DNA of 64,000 nt from Candidatus Poribacteria bacterium. Its GTDB lineage: Bacteria; Poribacteria; WGA-4E; UBA9662. The DNA is taken from assembly GCA_002709695.1 (NCBI GenBank), contig PAQF01000047.1, positions 1-64,000 on the forward strand, given 5' to 3'. A program made the position numbers and the translations under genes. The notes below the pieces were generated by a model. The model searched no databases and was not told the DNA's origin. It saw nothing but the letters and a program-made list of their open reading frames with translations. This document shows, piece after piece, positions 38,907-48,733 of this stretch (position 1 is its first letter; each line of letters begins with the position of its first letter).

Positions 38907-39992
38907 CTATAGTTTTTCTTCTGCTCGCAATACGTCAACTAGAGATTCCCGTACGCCAATCGGTAGATCAACCCAACAATTGTTGCGTCGTTCAGATTCA
39001 TAGATAGCCATAATAATTTCAATAGCGGCACGACCATCCAGACCGTTACATCGAGGGGATTGATCCTCCTGAATACAATTCATCAAGTCCTGCACGGCCT
39101 TTATCATTGATGTCTCAGTCCAAGAGGGGATTGGGAAAGTATCTGGTTCTAATGTCCACCATGTTCCGCTTTCAAAATCAATTGGTTGCGAACGCCAAAC
39201 ACCGGCTCCAAAACCTAATCTTATAATTCCTTTTTCACATTGCAATTCTATATCCCAACGTTCATATTCAGTTAGCTCATTACTAATTACAACACCATCT
39301 ACACCATTTTTAAACTGTAGTAAAGCATAACTGGTATCCTCCACGCGAAATTGGTGATGTATCCGTCTTCGTGCTGTACCAAGCACTGAGGTTACATCAC
39401 CAACTAAGAAACGCAATATGTCAAAAGTATGTACCGAATCATGTAGTAATGGACCTTCAGTATCTGCTACCCAGTCAGGAGAAGGCTTGCATCCTTGGCA
39501 GTGACCAATGACGTGGAGTAACGGCCCCAGTGCACCAGATTCCAGCAGGTCCTTTGCTGCTTGGTATTCACCGGACCATCGACGTGAACAGTTAATCAAC
39601 AATTTGGTCCTATTTTTTTCACACGCTTTAATCATCCGGTCACAATCACCTAGATTCAATGCCATAGGTTTTTCACAAAAGACCCCTTTAGCACCAGATT
39701 CAGCTGCAGCGATAACCATCGCTGGATGTAACGGAGGATGCGTAGCCACACAGATAATATCTAAATCTTCTTTGTGCAACATCTTCTGATAATCATGGTA
39801 GAGGTTAGCAACATCCCACTTTTTACCAAAGACACTGAGTCCTTCCGATCCACGATTACATGCAGCAACTATCTCGGCATTAGGCAGGGCGTCAAAAGCG
39901 CCTGCAATTGAAATTGGGTGTTCATCAGATTGACCCTCCATCTTACTGGCAATACGACCACACCCAATAATACCGACGCGGTAAGTTTCCAC
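38907..39992 (-). CDS. Gfo/Idh/MocA family oxidoreductase
   Basis: A 361-aa NAD(P)-dependent oxidoreductase. The Rossmann loop is VGIIGCGRIASK, the lysine motif FCEKPMAL lies near residue 115, and GPLLHDSVHTFDILRFLVGD is the usual substrate-binding stretch. The frame is open up to a TTG at 40037, but the GTG at 39992 sits 6 bases after AAGGAG and gives the normal domain start. Substrate unknown, probably a sugar or cyclitol. It differs clearly from the relative at 655. No operon partner is evident. Confidence 0.88.
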   Translation of the reverse strand: METYRVGIIGCGRIASKMEGQSDEHPISIAGAFDALPNAEIVAACNRGSEGLSVFGKKWDVANLYHDYQKMLHKEDLDIICVATHPPLHPAMVIAAAESGAKGVFCEKPMALNLGDCDRMIKACEKNRTKLLINCSRRWSGEYQAAKDLLESGALGPLLHVIGHCQGCKPSPDWVADTEGPLLHDSVHTFDILRFLVGDVTSVLGTARRRIHHQFRVEDTSYALLQFKNGVDGVVISNELTEYERWDIELQCEKGIIRLGFGAGVWRSQPIDFESGTWWTLEPDTFPIPSWTETSMIKAVQDLMNCIQEDQSPRCNGLDGRAAIEIIMAIYESERRNNCWVDLPIGVRESLVDVLRAEEKL

Positions 39993-40789
39993 AGTCTCTC
40001 CTTTTTTTACAATTGAGAATTTGTGCATTGAATTCAATTTTAAAATACACGTTGGCTCATTTTGGTTTTAGTTTGATACTCATTGATAAAAACCTAGGTT
40101 CAAGTCTGTGCGAGAACATGCCAATTTGATTTGGCATACTACCACGTTTGTCATTGGCATAACAAACCAATTCACTTATAATCTAAAATTAACATGAAGC
40201 TTAACCAATTCATTTATTTTGATTGGAAAATGACGGGAAAATTTAAGGTGAGGATTATCCAAGTTAGACTTTATATTGTCAATATTCCGGGGCGAAGATA
40301 GTAATGGTCAAGCGAAGTTTATGGACATTCCTTGTACCGACAATCTGAACATGACATTGCGAAAGTAGGAACTAATACCGGACTTATCGACTTAGCACAA
40401 ATTGAGCGTAATACATAGTCTTATACTTCCTGAATATTCGGTGCACAATAATATTAACTTTGGGGAACCTAAATGTGTCTGAATAATTGGCTTAGAAACA
40501 GCTTATCTCAGACTCTTTCTAGCTGTTTTTTGGCTTTGATACCTGTAATTCATGTTTAAAAGGAAACTGGTGCCATGCTAAAACCACAAATTATAGAACT
40601 GGGTATTAGATCTTCTATCCTTATGAACTCGCAATTACCAAAAATCGTAATGAAGCCTATATGAAGCATTCCAGAAATATTAATATGATGGAGCTAAGCA
40701 GAACATCATATTTAGCTGCTGTCCGATCTCCTTGACCTGATTAACCAATAAAGCCTTTCTCGTAAAAATCTCATACACAGGAAACAGTT
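39993..40789. other. Long divergent intergenic region, no gene seen
   Basis: About 800 bases of AT-rich DNA with only short interrupted frames. A GGTTCAAGTC at about 40090 recalls a tRNA T-arm, but the flanks cannot form an acceptor stem. The ribosome binding site of the creatininase-like gene (AGGA, 6 bases before 40790) lies at its right end. Confidence 0.45.
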
Positions 40790-41521
40790 ATGTACTTAAA
40801 ACACATGCGACCATATCAATTAAAAGAGGCTGTAACTTTGAATTATCCTTTACTTGTGCCTGCAGGCTGTATTGAAACTCACGGTCCTCATATGGCAATT
40901 GGTCATGACACAATCATTGTAGAAGAAATTTGTGACCGGATTGCCCAAAAAGTTGATGTTGTTATTGCCCCTTCTTTTGATTATGGCCCAACTGGCTATG
41001 CCCTCGGTAGTCCCATGGATGGCACTATAGACCCTGACTACACGGCATTTGGCAACCATGTTAAAGCAATTTTGAAAAATTTTCGCCAAATGGGATTTAA
41101 AAAGACCTATGTCATTATTATGCACCAAGGCATGGAGGCGCCGTTAGCTTTGGCTTTCAAAAAAGCTGCTGCAGAACTGGCTTTTGAAGGAATCTTGGAA
41201 CAAGGGTACCCTCGTGGGTGGTGGGGTAATGAGACCCTGAAAAATAAAGCTGGATCAGTGTGGAATGAGATTGAAGTTCAACCGATGATCTTACCTGCTG
41301 CCTCTCCTCCAGCAGGAGGAGACCACGCAGGTTATAACGAAACATCTTTTCTTCTTGCTACCTGTCCTGATCTGGTTGAACAAGATAAACTGGATCAGGA
41401 CGCACCTTGGTATTGTTACCAAGATGAAGAAAAAAACAGCTGGACTGCTAATGCTACACATGGACAGATTATGGTAGAAGCGGTGGTTGATGCTTGGATT
41501 GATAAAATTTCTACTTGCTAA
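40790..41521 (+). CDS. Creatininase-family amidohydrolase-like protein
   Basis: A 243-aa member of the creatininase/MftE family, metal-dependent hydrolases of cyclic amides or processors of small molecules. GCIETHGPHMAIGHD supplies the metal ligands (Glu29, His31/His34, Asp40), and GDHAGYNETS in the last third supplies another His-Glu pair. The region usually reading NGHGGN is MHQGMEAP around His112, so the family signature is altered there. The gene lies alone, convergent with an MDR dehydrogenase. The substrate cannot be named. Confidence 0.83.
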   Translation: MYLKHMRPYQLKEAVTLNYPLLVPAGCIETHGPHMAIGHDTIIVEEICDRIAQKVDVVIAPSFDYGPTGYALGSPMDGTIDPDYTAFGNHVKAILKNFRQMGFKKTYVIIMHQGMEAPLALAFKKAAAELAFEGILEQGYPRGWWGNETLKNKAGSVWNEIEVQPMILPAASPPAGGDHAGYNETSFLLATCPDLVEQDKLDQDAPWYCYQDEEKNSWTANATHGQIMVEAVVDAWIDKISTC

Positions 41522-41562
41522 GTACTAATAAATTCCAAACCTGCAAGTTTCTGCATTATTGA

Positions 41563-42597
41563 TTAATTATCTGATACGATCCCAAGCTTAATGCTTTCTG
41601 CTGGTTTTTCATCGATGATGCGATAGGCTTCTGCTGCTTGATGAAAGGAAACGATTGGGTGAACAAGACCATCTACAGAGAGTCTTTCTTCCTGTAGTAA
41701 AGCAAATGCTTCTTTATGTAAACGCGAAGTGTTCCAAAGTGGATCATTTCTCAGTGTACTATTGACATCGCGAGTTGACATCATTGTCAATTGATTTCTG
41801 TGCCACTCGCCTTCAAAACTTAACACACTAGAGTCGCCAGTGTAATAGGCAGCAGAGACAATTTTCCCTCCATAGGCAGTTGCACGAAGTGCATCATTCA
41901 TAGCAGCATAACTACCACTTGTCTCTATGCAAACATCAACGCCAGTATTCTTAGTTTGATCCTTCACACTAAATCCTACATCATCCACTGTTGGGTCGAT
42001 GACCAAATCCGCGCCGTGCTTCTTAGCCATTTCTCGTCTTACTGGAATTGGGTCAGATGCAGCTATCCATCTTGCACCTTGTAACCGAGCTAGTTGCAGT
42101 GCCATCTGGCCAATAGCCCCCAATCCAAATATGACTACGGATGTACCAAGGCATATTTGGCTTCCTTGAATTGCACATAGGGCAACCCCTGCAGGATCAG
42201 AATACACGATTGCTTCTGATGACATGTTCTCAGGGACCTTTTTTACCTGTTCCTGATTAACAGTGTGTGTATCTCGAATTGGCAAATGTCCAAATACCTT
42301 GTCGCCAACTTGAAAACTTGTGATTTCCTGACTGACTTCGACTACCTCACCAATTGCCATGTTTCCTAACCGAATTGGAAATCTAGGTTCCCCCCCTTCT
42401 CCGAGATGTATGCGCTTTTGCCTATCAAAAGGTGAAGTTTGATCTTTAGTATTCGCACGGTAAGGTCTAAGCTCTGTGCCATGTTTAGGAGCGGAGAAGA
42501 TACTTCTTACCCTCAGTTCATTCGATTTAAGAGGTTGTTCCTCATACTCACGCAATATCGGAGTTTTTGGTGCAATAGCAACTAGTTCTCTCGGCAT
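41563..42597 (-). CDS. Medium-chain dehydrogenase/reductase, paralogue of 29507
   Basis: A 344-aa MDR protein with a GroES-like domain and a Rossmann domain (VIFGLGAIGQMALQLARLQG). As in the relative at 29507, the catalytic-zinc cysteine is replaced: KHGTE at residues 38-42. The structural zinc cysteines are missing too. AASDPIPVRREMAKKHGADLVIDP shows the NAD-binding strand end. The longest frame opens at 42633, but the ATG at 42597 lies 6 bases after GAGG and is preferred. Two such divergent paralogues suggest a shared, non-alcohol substrate class. Confidence 0.83.
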   Translation of the reverse strand: MPRELVAIAPKTPILREYEEQPLKSNELRVRSIFSAPKHGTELRPYRANTKDQTSPFDRQKRIHLGEGGEPRFPIRLGNMAIGEVVEVSQEITSFQVGDKVFGHLPIRDTHTVNQEQVKKVPENMSSEAIVYSDPAGVALCAIQGSQICLGTSVVIFGLGAIGQMALQLARLQGARWIAASDPIPVRREMAKKHGADLVIDPTVDDVGFSVKDQTKNTGVDVCIETSGSYAAMNDALRATAYGGKIVSAAYYTGDSSVLSFEGEWHRNQLTMMSTRDVNSTLRNDPLWNTSRLHKEAFALLQEERLSVDGLVHPIVSFHQAAEAYRIIDEKPAESIKLGIVSDN

Positions 42598-42633
42598 TCT
42601 TTTCCTCTTCTTGATTTCATTATGATGCATCAT

Positions 42634-43094
42634 CTTTATTAAAAATTTATGACAGACACAAAGTCATTTAGTTGTTATATGTTTCGTACGCGAATCCAGC
42701 AATTATTACTATTTCGGTTGGACATCCGAAGTATACTATACTGTATATATTCCTGTTTCACAAAAAATGAGGATATACATACACAATTCATGTCAGGTCT
42801 TTTCTCTCTGATTCTGATCCTACATTGATTATTTTAGTTGATGAAAATAAAATACGACAAGGATATAATACAACCGTTTTAGTATTTTAAACTTCGATGA
42901 TAAAGGCTTTAATTTCACTTTTAAATTAAAGGTTATAGGAAGTTCTAAGAAGCAATAAACGGCTGTGACTTCACACATTATGATCTCTCGCTGATTAGGA
43001 TTGAATATAAAATTCCCTCGTAGAAGTTATTCATACTATTAGTAATTTATAATACCATCATGGAACAAAAGGAATAAAACAAGTAAACAGTAAA
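42634..43094. other. Divergent intergenic region before purH
   Basis: A 461-base AT-rich gap. TATAAT at 43048-43053 is a plausible -10 element for purH without a good -35. No purine riboswitch signature and no coding frame was found. Confidence 0.4.
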
Positions 43095-44660
43095 ATGAAA
43101 AAAATCAAACGCGCTTTAATTAGTACTTACGACAAAACGAATCTGGTTGAATTAGGAAAGATACTTGCTGATTTTAAAGTCGAAATTCTATCAACAGGAG
43201 GAACTGCTCGATGTTTGCGTGAAGCAGGAATTGATATACAAGAAATTTCTGACTACACTGGTTTCCCAGAAATGTTGGATGGTCGTTTAAAAACACTGCA
43301 TCCAAAGATACATGGTGGATTATTAGCCTTACGTGAGAACTCCAGTCATGTTGATCAAACAAAGGAGCACGAAATTCAAATGATTGACATGGTTATTTGC
43401 AATCTTTACCCTTTTGAAGCAACTGTTTCTAACCCAGAGGTGGAGCTTGCTGACGCTATTGAAAATATCGATATCGGAGGACCTACAATGATCAGGTCCG
43501 CAGCCAAGAACTATCAGGATGTTGCAGTTCTAACTTCCCCACAACAATATACTAGTGTCATTGTTGAGCTAACCGAAAATGACGGTTGTTTGTCCAGTAA
43601 ATCCCGGTTTGATTTTGCCAAGGCAGCGTTTACCCATACTGCTCTGTACGACAAAGCAATATCGAATTACCTGAACGGCTTGGATCAAAAAAATGTCGAT
43701 ATGCCCGAAGTTTTAGATCTTCAGTACAAAAAATGGCAAGATTTGAGATACGGAGAAAACCCTCATCAGTCCGCTTCTTTTTATCGTGCTTCATCTCCTT
43801 CAGTACCATGCGTAGCATGGTCAAAACAATTAAATGGTCAACCTTTGTCTTATAATAACTTACTTGATTTGGAAGCCGCATTAGAGATTGTAAGGGACTT
43901 TTCCGATCCTACTTGTGTTGTCATCAAACATAATAATCCTTGTGGACTAGCTACTCATGTTGATCTCGGTCAAGCGTTTCTTGGCGCACTTGATTGTGAT
44001 CGCGTATCAGCATTCGGAAGCATCGTTGGATTCAACAAAGAAGTGGATTTAAATACAGCTAACTTGCTGCGTGAAGAAGCTAAATCTGGAATAAAAATTG
44101 AGGCGATTATTGCTCCTGATTTCACTAGCGAGGCATTAAAGCAACTTTCACGTGTAAAAACGAGGAGAATACTTGCTACTGGTGAATTAGAACATGATGA
44201 GTCAGCTTTGCACTTTAGACACATCACCAATGGTATTTTGGTGCAAGGACTTGATTCCCATTATTTATCTGAAAAGGATCTGCAAGTGGCTACTCGCAGA
44301 AAGCCAACTGAGAACGAAATAAGATCTTTGTTTTTTAGCTGGAAAGCATGTAAACACGTCAAATCAAATGCTATCTTGTTGGCACAAAACACAAAGACAG
44401 TTGGAATTGGGGCGGGACAAATGAGTCGTGTCGATTCTAGTATCATTGCTGTTCGGAAGGCCGGAGATCGGGCCAAAGGAGCAGTGTTAGCTTCTGATGC
44501 TTTCTTTCCGTTTCCTGATGGTGTTGAAACAGCGGGAAAGGCTGGAATAACCGCTATTATTCAACCTGGAGGTTCCGTTGGTGATGACGAAGTTATTGAA
44601 ATGGCTAACAAATATGATATGGCTATGGTTTTTACAGGTGTACGGCATTTCAAACACTAG
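43095..44660 (+). CDS. purH: Bifunctional AICAR transformylase/IMP cyclohydrolase
   Basis: A 521-aa enzyme for the last two steps of IMP synthesis. The N-terminal cyclohydrolase (1-195) shows ALISTYDKTNLVELG, STGGTARCL and MLDGRLKTLHPKIHGG. The transformylase part shows LRYGENPHQSASFY, VIKHNNPCGLA, SAFGSIVGFN and FFPFPDGVE, with the catalytic Lys-His region in IKHNNPCG. Length is normal. It stands alone, without other pur genes nearby. Confidence 0.97.
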   Translation: MKKIKRALISTYDKTNLVELGKILADFKVEILSTGGTARCLREAGIDIQEISDYTGFPEMLDGRLKTLHPKIHGGLLALRENSSHVDQTKEHEIQMIDMVICNLYPFEATVSNPEVELADAIENIDIGGPTMIRSAAKNYQDVAVLTSPQQYTSVIVELTENDGCLSSKSRFDFAKAAFTHTALYDKAISNYLNGLDQKNVDMPEVLDLQYKKWQDLRYGENPHQSASFYRASSPSVPCVAWSKQLNGQPLSYNNLLDLEAALEIVRDFSDPTCVVIKHNNPCGLATHVDLGQAFLGALDCDRVSAFGSIVGFNKEVDLNTANLLREEAKSGIKIEAIIAPDFTSEALKQLSRVKTRRILATGELEHDESALHFRHITNGILVQGLDSHYLSEKDLQVATRRKPTENEIRSLFFSWKACKHVKSNAILLAQNTKTVGIGAGQMSRVDSSIIAVRKAGDRAKGAVLASDAFFPFPDGVETAGKAGITAIIQPGGSVGDDEVIEMANKYDMAMVFTGVRHFKH

Positions 44661-44768
44661 ATGAAATGATCAAGAATTCTGAAGCCCATTGAAGATTGCT
44701 GTTAATACTGTTAACATTAATTCAAATAACGGACGATGAAACTCTTAACCTTCTAAAGGATAAAATTT

Positions 44769-45731
44769 ATGTCACGAAAAATAAAGAATCGATCGAGAAT
44801 ATTGTTTATAGCTTTTCTAATAATTGGATTAATCTCTGGAATGACTGCGTGGACAGTTTCTCAAGAAGAAAAATGGTACCCTTCTACATGGGGAGCTGAA
44901 GATCAACGAGGGGCACTAAACCGTTTGACGCCAGAGAAGGTCTTAGAAGCTATGAGTCTGATTAAAACAGGTAAAGTTTATGAATTAGGTAGAACATATG
45001 AAGATGCAATGCCCTTATTTGGCACTCGTCACTTTAGTCTTCGAATACCTCAAATGTCTGGCCCATTAGGTGATAATCACGTGACTTGGCACGAAGAGAT
45101 TTTTAGTGGTGAGATCGGCCAGATCGGAACCCAGTTTGATGGGCTAGCTCATATTGGAATAGGTGATCTCTATTACAATGGGTTGCCACAAAGTGAAATC
45201 GCTACAGCAGAAGGTTTTGTTAAGTTGGGTGTCGAGAACGTTGGTGCCATTGTGACTAGAGGTGTCTTAATTGATGTGGTTAGTTATAAAGGAGTGGAAT
45301 ATTTAGAAGATAAATACGAAATCACCGCTGAGGACTTGAAGGGAGCACTTCACCAACAAGGAATAACTATTAGGTCTGGTGATGTTGTCCTGATTCATAC
45401 AGGTTGGGGAAGATTCTGGATTACTGACAACGAACGTTACAATGAAAGTGAACCTGGGATTGGTTTAGATGCGGGAAAATACCTTGTTGAGCAGGAAATT
45501 GTCATGGTTTGTGCTGATAATTGGGGAATTGAGGTTGTACCAAATCCTGATGAGTCTGTAGCTTTTCCTGTTCATCAGTTGTTCCTCCCTCGAAATGGTA
45601 TTTATAACCTTGAGAATATTGCCACCGAGGAATTAGCCAAAGATAAAGTGTACGAATTTGCCTTCATCTTCACCCCACTTAAAATTAAAGGAGCAACGGG
45701 TTCACCCGGTAGCCCAATTGCAATTCACTAA
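44769..45731 (+). CDS. Exported cyclase-family (kynurenine formamidase-like) hydrolase
   Basis: A 320-aa member of the metal-dependent cyclase family (PF04199 type). An N-terminal hydrophobic signal (about residues 10-30) directs it out of the cytoplasm. The family's HxGTHxDxxxH site appears as QIGTQFDGLAH near residue 120, so the first and second histidines are glutamines here, with Asp and the last His kept. IRSGDVVLIHTGWGRFW is the next conserved block. Likely an amide or lactone hydrolase; the substrate is unknown. AAAGGA precedes the ATG. The phosphatase gene follows 20 bases later. Confidence 0.8.
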   Translation: MSRKIKNRSRILFIAFLIIGLISGMTAWTVSQEEKWYPSTWGAEDQRGALNRLTPEKVLEAMSLIKTGKVYELGRTYEDAMPLFGTRHFSLRIPQMSGPLGDNHVTWHEEIFSGEIGQIGTQFDGLAHIGIGDLYYNGLPQSEIATAEGFVKLGVENVGAIVTRGVLIDVVSYKGVEYLEDKYEITAEDLKGALHQQGITIRSGDVVLIHTGWGRFWITDNERYNESEPGIGLDAGKYLVEQEIVMVCADNWGIEVVPNPDESVAFPVHQLFLPRNGIYNLENIATEELAKDKVYEFAFIFTPLKIKGATGSPGSPIAIH

Positions 45732-45751
45732 GCAGTGAGTGTCATATACTT

Positions 45752-46759
45752 ATGGTTATTCGTAAAATCGTTACCATTCTTTGTTTATTAACTTTGTTTT
45801 TTTCATTATCTTTAATTTGTGTGGATAGTGGACTAACACAGGTAAAACAGTTGGTAGATTACCCCGACCAATTGACTAGGGATGGAGAGTTAGTTATCCT
45901 TCCCAACCACGGAACAGTCTATATTGGAACAGATTTTCACGGGAAATTTCATCACTTCGAGCAATGGTTGGAGCAAACGGCGTTGATCGATAAAATTTAT
46001 TCAGAAAATGACGTCTACGGTTTGATTCTTGGGGATGTCGTGGATCACAAGCTAACTGAACCAATTCCTGATCCCAATGGGGACGCAAAGATTGTCGATC
46101 AGATTCGAAGCTTTCAAAAACAACTAGGAAGTAAAGGAGAACATCTGATTTACCTTAAAGGCAATCATGAACTGGCTGCTACCGACACCTATGCTATGTT
46201 AAAAAAGAATGGAATGAATGCTCATAATCGCAAACATTTGATTGATTTGTTATATAAGAGTGCTCAAGGCAGCTATTTCAAACAATTTAATTTTATAGAA
46301 CGTATGACAGATGAACAATACGATTATTTGGTTGATCTACCTGTTATCGCTGTGGGTAAAAATGGCATGGTTGCTGTCCATGCAGGTACTTCACCTTCTG
46401 TCATGAATATTGCTGATCTTGTCAAGCCTAGTCAGAAAATATTGAATCAGTTGTTATGGGGTCGTCCATCAATTGTGATGGCAAACGGATATACAACGTC
46501 GCAAACTCAGGCTTTCCTAAAGGGAATTGGAGGTACCCTCCTGATTGTTGGTCACACTCCGCTAAGTTATCTCCCTCCAGAAGGAATTATAAATGGTGTT
46601 TCTATCTTGAATAAACAACAACTTACTTTTTCAACTGGTTATGGAGCCCAACCAGGAGTTTCTTCCTATTTAGTAATTGATCTCTCTGAAATATATAATT
46701 CTGCCCTTTCATTAAAATACAAGTCGGAAATACACCCACTTTTCCCTCCAGAACAATGA
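45752..46759 (+). CDS. Exported calcineurin-like metallophosphoesterase
   Basis: A 335-aa phosphatase with a signal peptide (about residues 7-30). The dinuclear metal motifs are in order: GTDFHG (Asp61, His63), GDVVDH (Asp95), GNHE (138-140), AVHAG and VGHTP. The layout resembles bacterial serine/threonine-type phosphatases such as ApaH or PrpE relatives, but it is placed in the periplasm. Substrate unknown. It follows the cyclase by 20 bases, suggesting a two-gene transcript. Confidence 0.85.
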   Translation: MVIRKIVTILCLLTLFFSLSLICVDSGLTQVKQLVDYPDQLTRDGELVILPNHGTVYIGTDFHGKFHHFEQWLEQTALIDKIYSENDVYGLILGDVVDHKLTEPIPDPNGDAKIVDQIRSFQKQLGSKGEHLIYLKGNHELAATDTYAMLKKNGMNAHNRKHLIDLLYKSAQGSYFKQFNFIERMTDEQYDYLVDLPVIAVGKNGMVAVHAGTSPSVMNIADLVKPSQKILNQLLWGRPSIVMANGYTTSQTQAFLKGIGGTLLIVGHTPLSYLPPEGIINGVSILNKQQLTFSTGYGAQPGVSSYLVIDLSEIYNSALSLKYKSEIHPLFPPEQ

Positions 46760-47070
46760 CAGGACTAAATTCCATTCATTAAATAGCATTTGGTAGGTTC
46801 ACAAGGAAACACAAGTTCATAAGCGGAACGTAGGATAATCAGGAAAGCTGGGCGAAAACTCAAATTATCAGCTGTTGGCGTGTGTTGAAACGAGAGTTAC
46901 AATTACGTAAAAAACTGGGTGTGAGTCGCCGGATAGTTGGGTGAGAAACAAACTTAATTTTCGTGTTTTGTATAATGTTTGTGTCCCATCTGTCTAGTTT
47001 CTTTGAATATGTTTTCGGGGTTCGGGAATCTACCCAACCCCAGCTTGGAAAATGGGACTTAATTTTTTTC

Positions 47071-48363
47071 ATGGAACGAAGCTATAGTTTTTGGAGCAAC
47101 CGTTTAACTTGGCAATTGAGATTTTATCTTCTTGCTTTCAGCTTAATTTTATTTTCTCAACACGATCTTCTTTCTCAGAACAATCAGGTTGTTTCTTCCT
47201 TGCGTAAAGCCGAAGATAATTTCCAACACGGAAACTGGACAGAGGCTCTCAAAATTTATCAACGTTTGGTCAAGGATCATCCTGATTCGGTGTCTGCTCA
47301 CGTTGGTATGGCTAGTTCCTTAGTTAAACTAAAAGACTACCCACCTGCTATTATTGCTTTTCATCGTGCCTTAGAAATTTCGCCGCGTTTGTCCCGGGTA
47401 CAAGGGGCTTTAGCTGATACGTATAACAAAAATCGACAACCGAATGAAGCTACCAAATGGTATCAAAAGGCAATTGAATCTTTTTATGGTAAAGCCCCAG
47501 TATCATGGTATATCAACCTAGGTATAATCGAAGCCCAACAAGGAAATCTTGACCAAGCACGACGTTACTACACTGTGGCAGTACAATTGTATTCCAAATC
47601 AGTACCTGCCTACCAAAATCTTGGCACCGTGCTCTTAAGGCAAAATCGACTTGATGAAGCAGATGCCTGCTTTTATACTGCACTGGAGTTAAACCCTAAA
47701 TTTGATCCAGCTTTTTTCGGACGTGGAGAAATAGCCAAAAAGAGAGGTAAATTGGTTGTTGCACAGCGTTTGTATGAAACAGCAATCAGACTAAATTCAG
47801 CAGATTCAGCGTATCGATATGCTTATGCTCAAGTACTCCTCCAGTCAGGTGAACTTGAAGCAGGTAAGCAAGAATTAAAGAAGACTCGAAGTTTAAAAGC
47901 AAAATCTCATCTACAACATGCTCACCGATTGGCCCAAGTAAAAGATTGGCAAAACACACTTCGATATTTGAAAATCGCGATTGATGCAGATCCGACTTTG
48001 GTTGAGGCTGTTCAGGATTTGGCTTATTTACAAACCCAATTTGATGATTTGAAAGCAGCTGAGTCAACTTTGAGCTTAGGATTAATGAACCAAGCGAATT
48101 GGGCTTCTGGATATTGGCAACGCGGAAAAATCAGAGAAAAAATGTCTGACTTTATCGGTGCGGAATCTGATTTTCGGAAGTCAATTGAACTGTCACCTAG
48201 CGCGGCACCTCCTAAAATATCTCTAGCAAAGCTTTTAGCCCAGACAGGAAGAGACCTTGCTCAAGCCTTAGAACTGGCCCAAAACGCTATTAACATCGAT
48301 CCTAAACCTGAATTCCAAGAAGTAATAAAGATGATTCGCAGAAAAACCGTATCAGAAAAATGA
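47071..48363 (+). CDS. Exported tetratricopeptide-repeat protein
   Basis: A TPR protein of 430 aa from the ATG at 47071. The frame is open from a GTG at 46963, but the ATG places a basic N-region and a hydrophobic signal (YLLAFSLILFSQ) right at the front. About ten TPR units follow, for instance AEDNFQHGNWTEALKIYQRLV, PAIIAFHRALEISP and QARRYYTVAVQLY. It should serve as a periplasmic or outer-membrane scaffold. No clear ribosome binding site decides the start. The FG-GAP cluster beyond it is on the other strand. Confidence 0.85.
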   Translation: MERSYSFWSNRLTWQLRFYLLAFSLILFSQHDLLSQNNQVVSSLRKAEDNFQHGNWTEALKIYQRLVKDHPDSVSAHVGMASSLVKLKDYPPAIIAFHRALEISPRLSRVQGALADTYNKNRQPNEATKWYQKAIESFYGKAPVSWYINLGIIEAQQGNLDQARRYYTVAVQLYSKSVPAYQNLGTVLLRQNRLDEADACFYTALELNPKFDPAFFGRGEIAKKRGKLVVAQRLYETAIRLNSADSAYRYAYAQVLLQSGELEAGKQELKKTRSLKAKSHLQHAHRLAQVKDWQNTLRYLKIAIDADPTLVEAVQDLAYLQTQFDDLKAAESTLSLGLMNQANWASGYWQRGKIREKMSDFIGAESDFRKSIELSPSAAPPKISLAKLLAQTGRDLAQALELAQNAINIDPKPEFQEVIKMIRRKTVSEK

Positions 48364-48733
48364 ATTTGCAACAATTGGATTCCCATAATCCGACATTCAA
48401 CTGGCTAGGTTAGACCAAAATAAGTTTCTCTGACACAAAATAATATTTTGGAATGCCCCGTATTTCTCACATTTATAGTTTCATCCAGCCAAAGAGTTAG
48501 TCAAACTAAGCTCGCCGATATTATTCAGGAAGCAGGCGAAAAATCCTCATACTGTAATGGTCAAAAGAAACAAAAATTGGATATCTGATTAGTTGACACA
48601 ACAGTTGCTAGTAAAAACAACCGGAGAAAGATTCAGGACATAAATTTCACCAAAACCTTGGAGATCAGGAATTCTTTGAGGTGACAAAATTTTCGAGGGT
48701 GGTGGTGGGGACGTTGGTTATGCCACTTCAAAG
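48364..48733. other. Convergent intergenic region
   Basis: A 370-base gap between the TPR gene and the FG-GAP gene. CCAAAATA (48415-48422) and TATTTTGG (48444-48451) are inverted repeats with a 21-base loop, a weak terminator candidate. Short frames here overlap the FG-GAP gene antisense and were rejected. Confidence 0.4.

Noticed and set aside
40085-40110. GGTTCAAGTC resembling a tRNA T-arm
   Set aside because: No acceptor, D or anticodon stem can be formed around it.
48415-48451. 8-bp inverted repeat with a 21-base loop after the TPR gene as a firm terminator
   Set aside because: The stem is AT-rich, the loop is long and there is no U-run, so it is only mentioned as weak.
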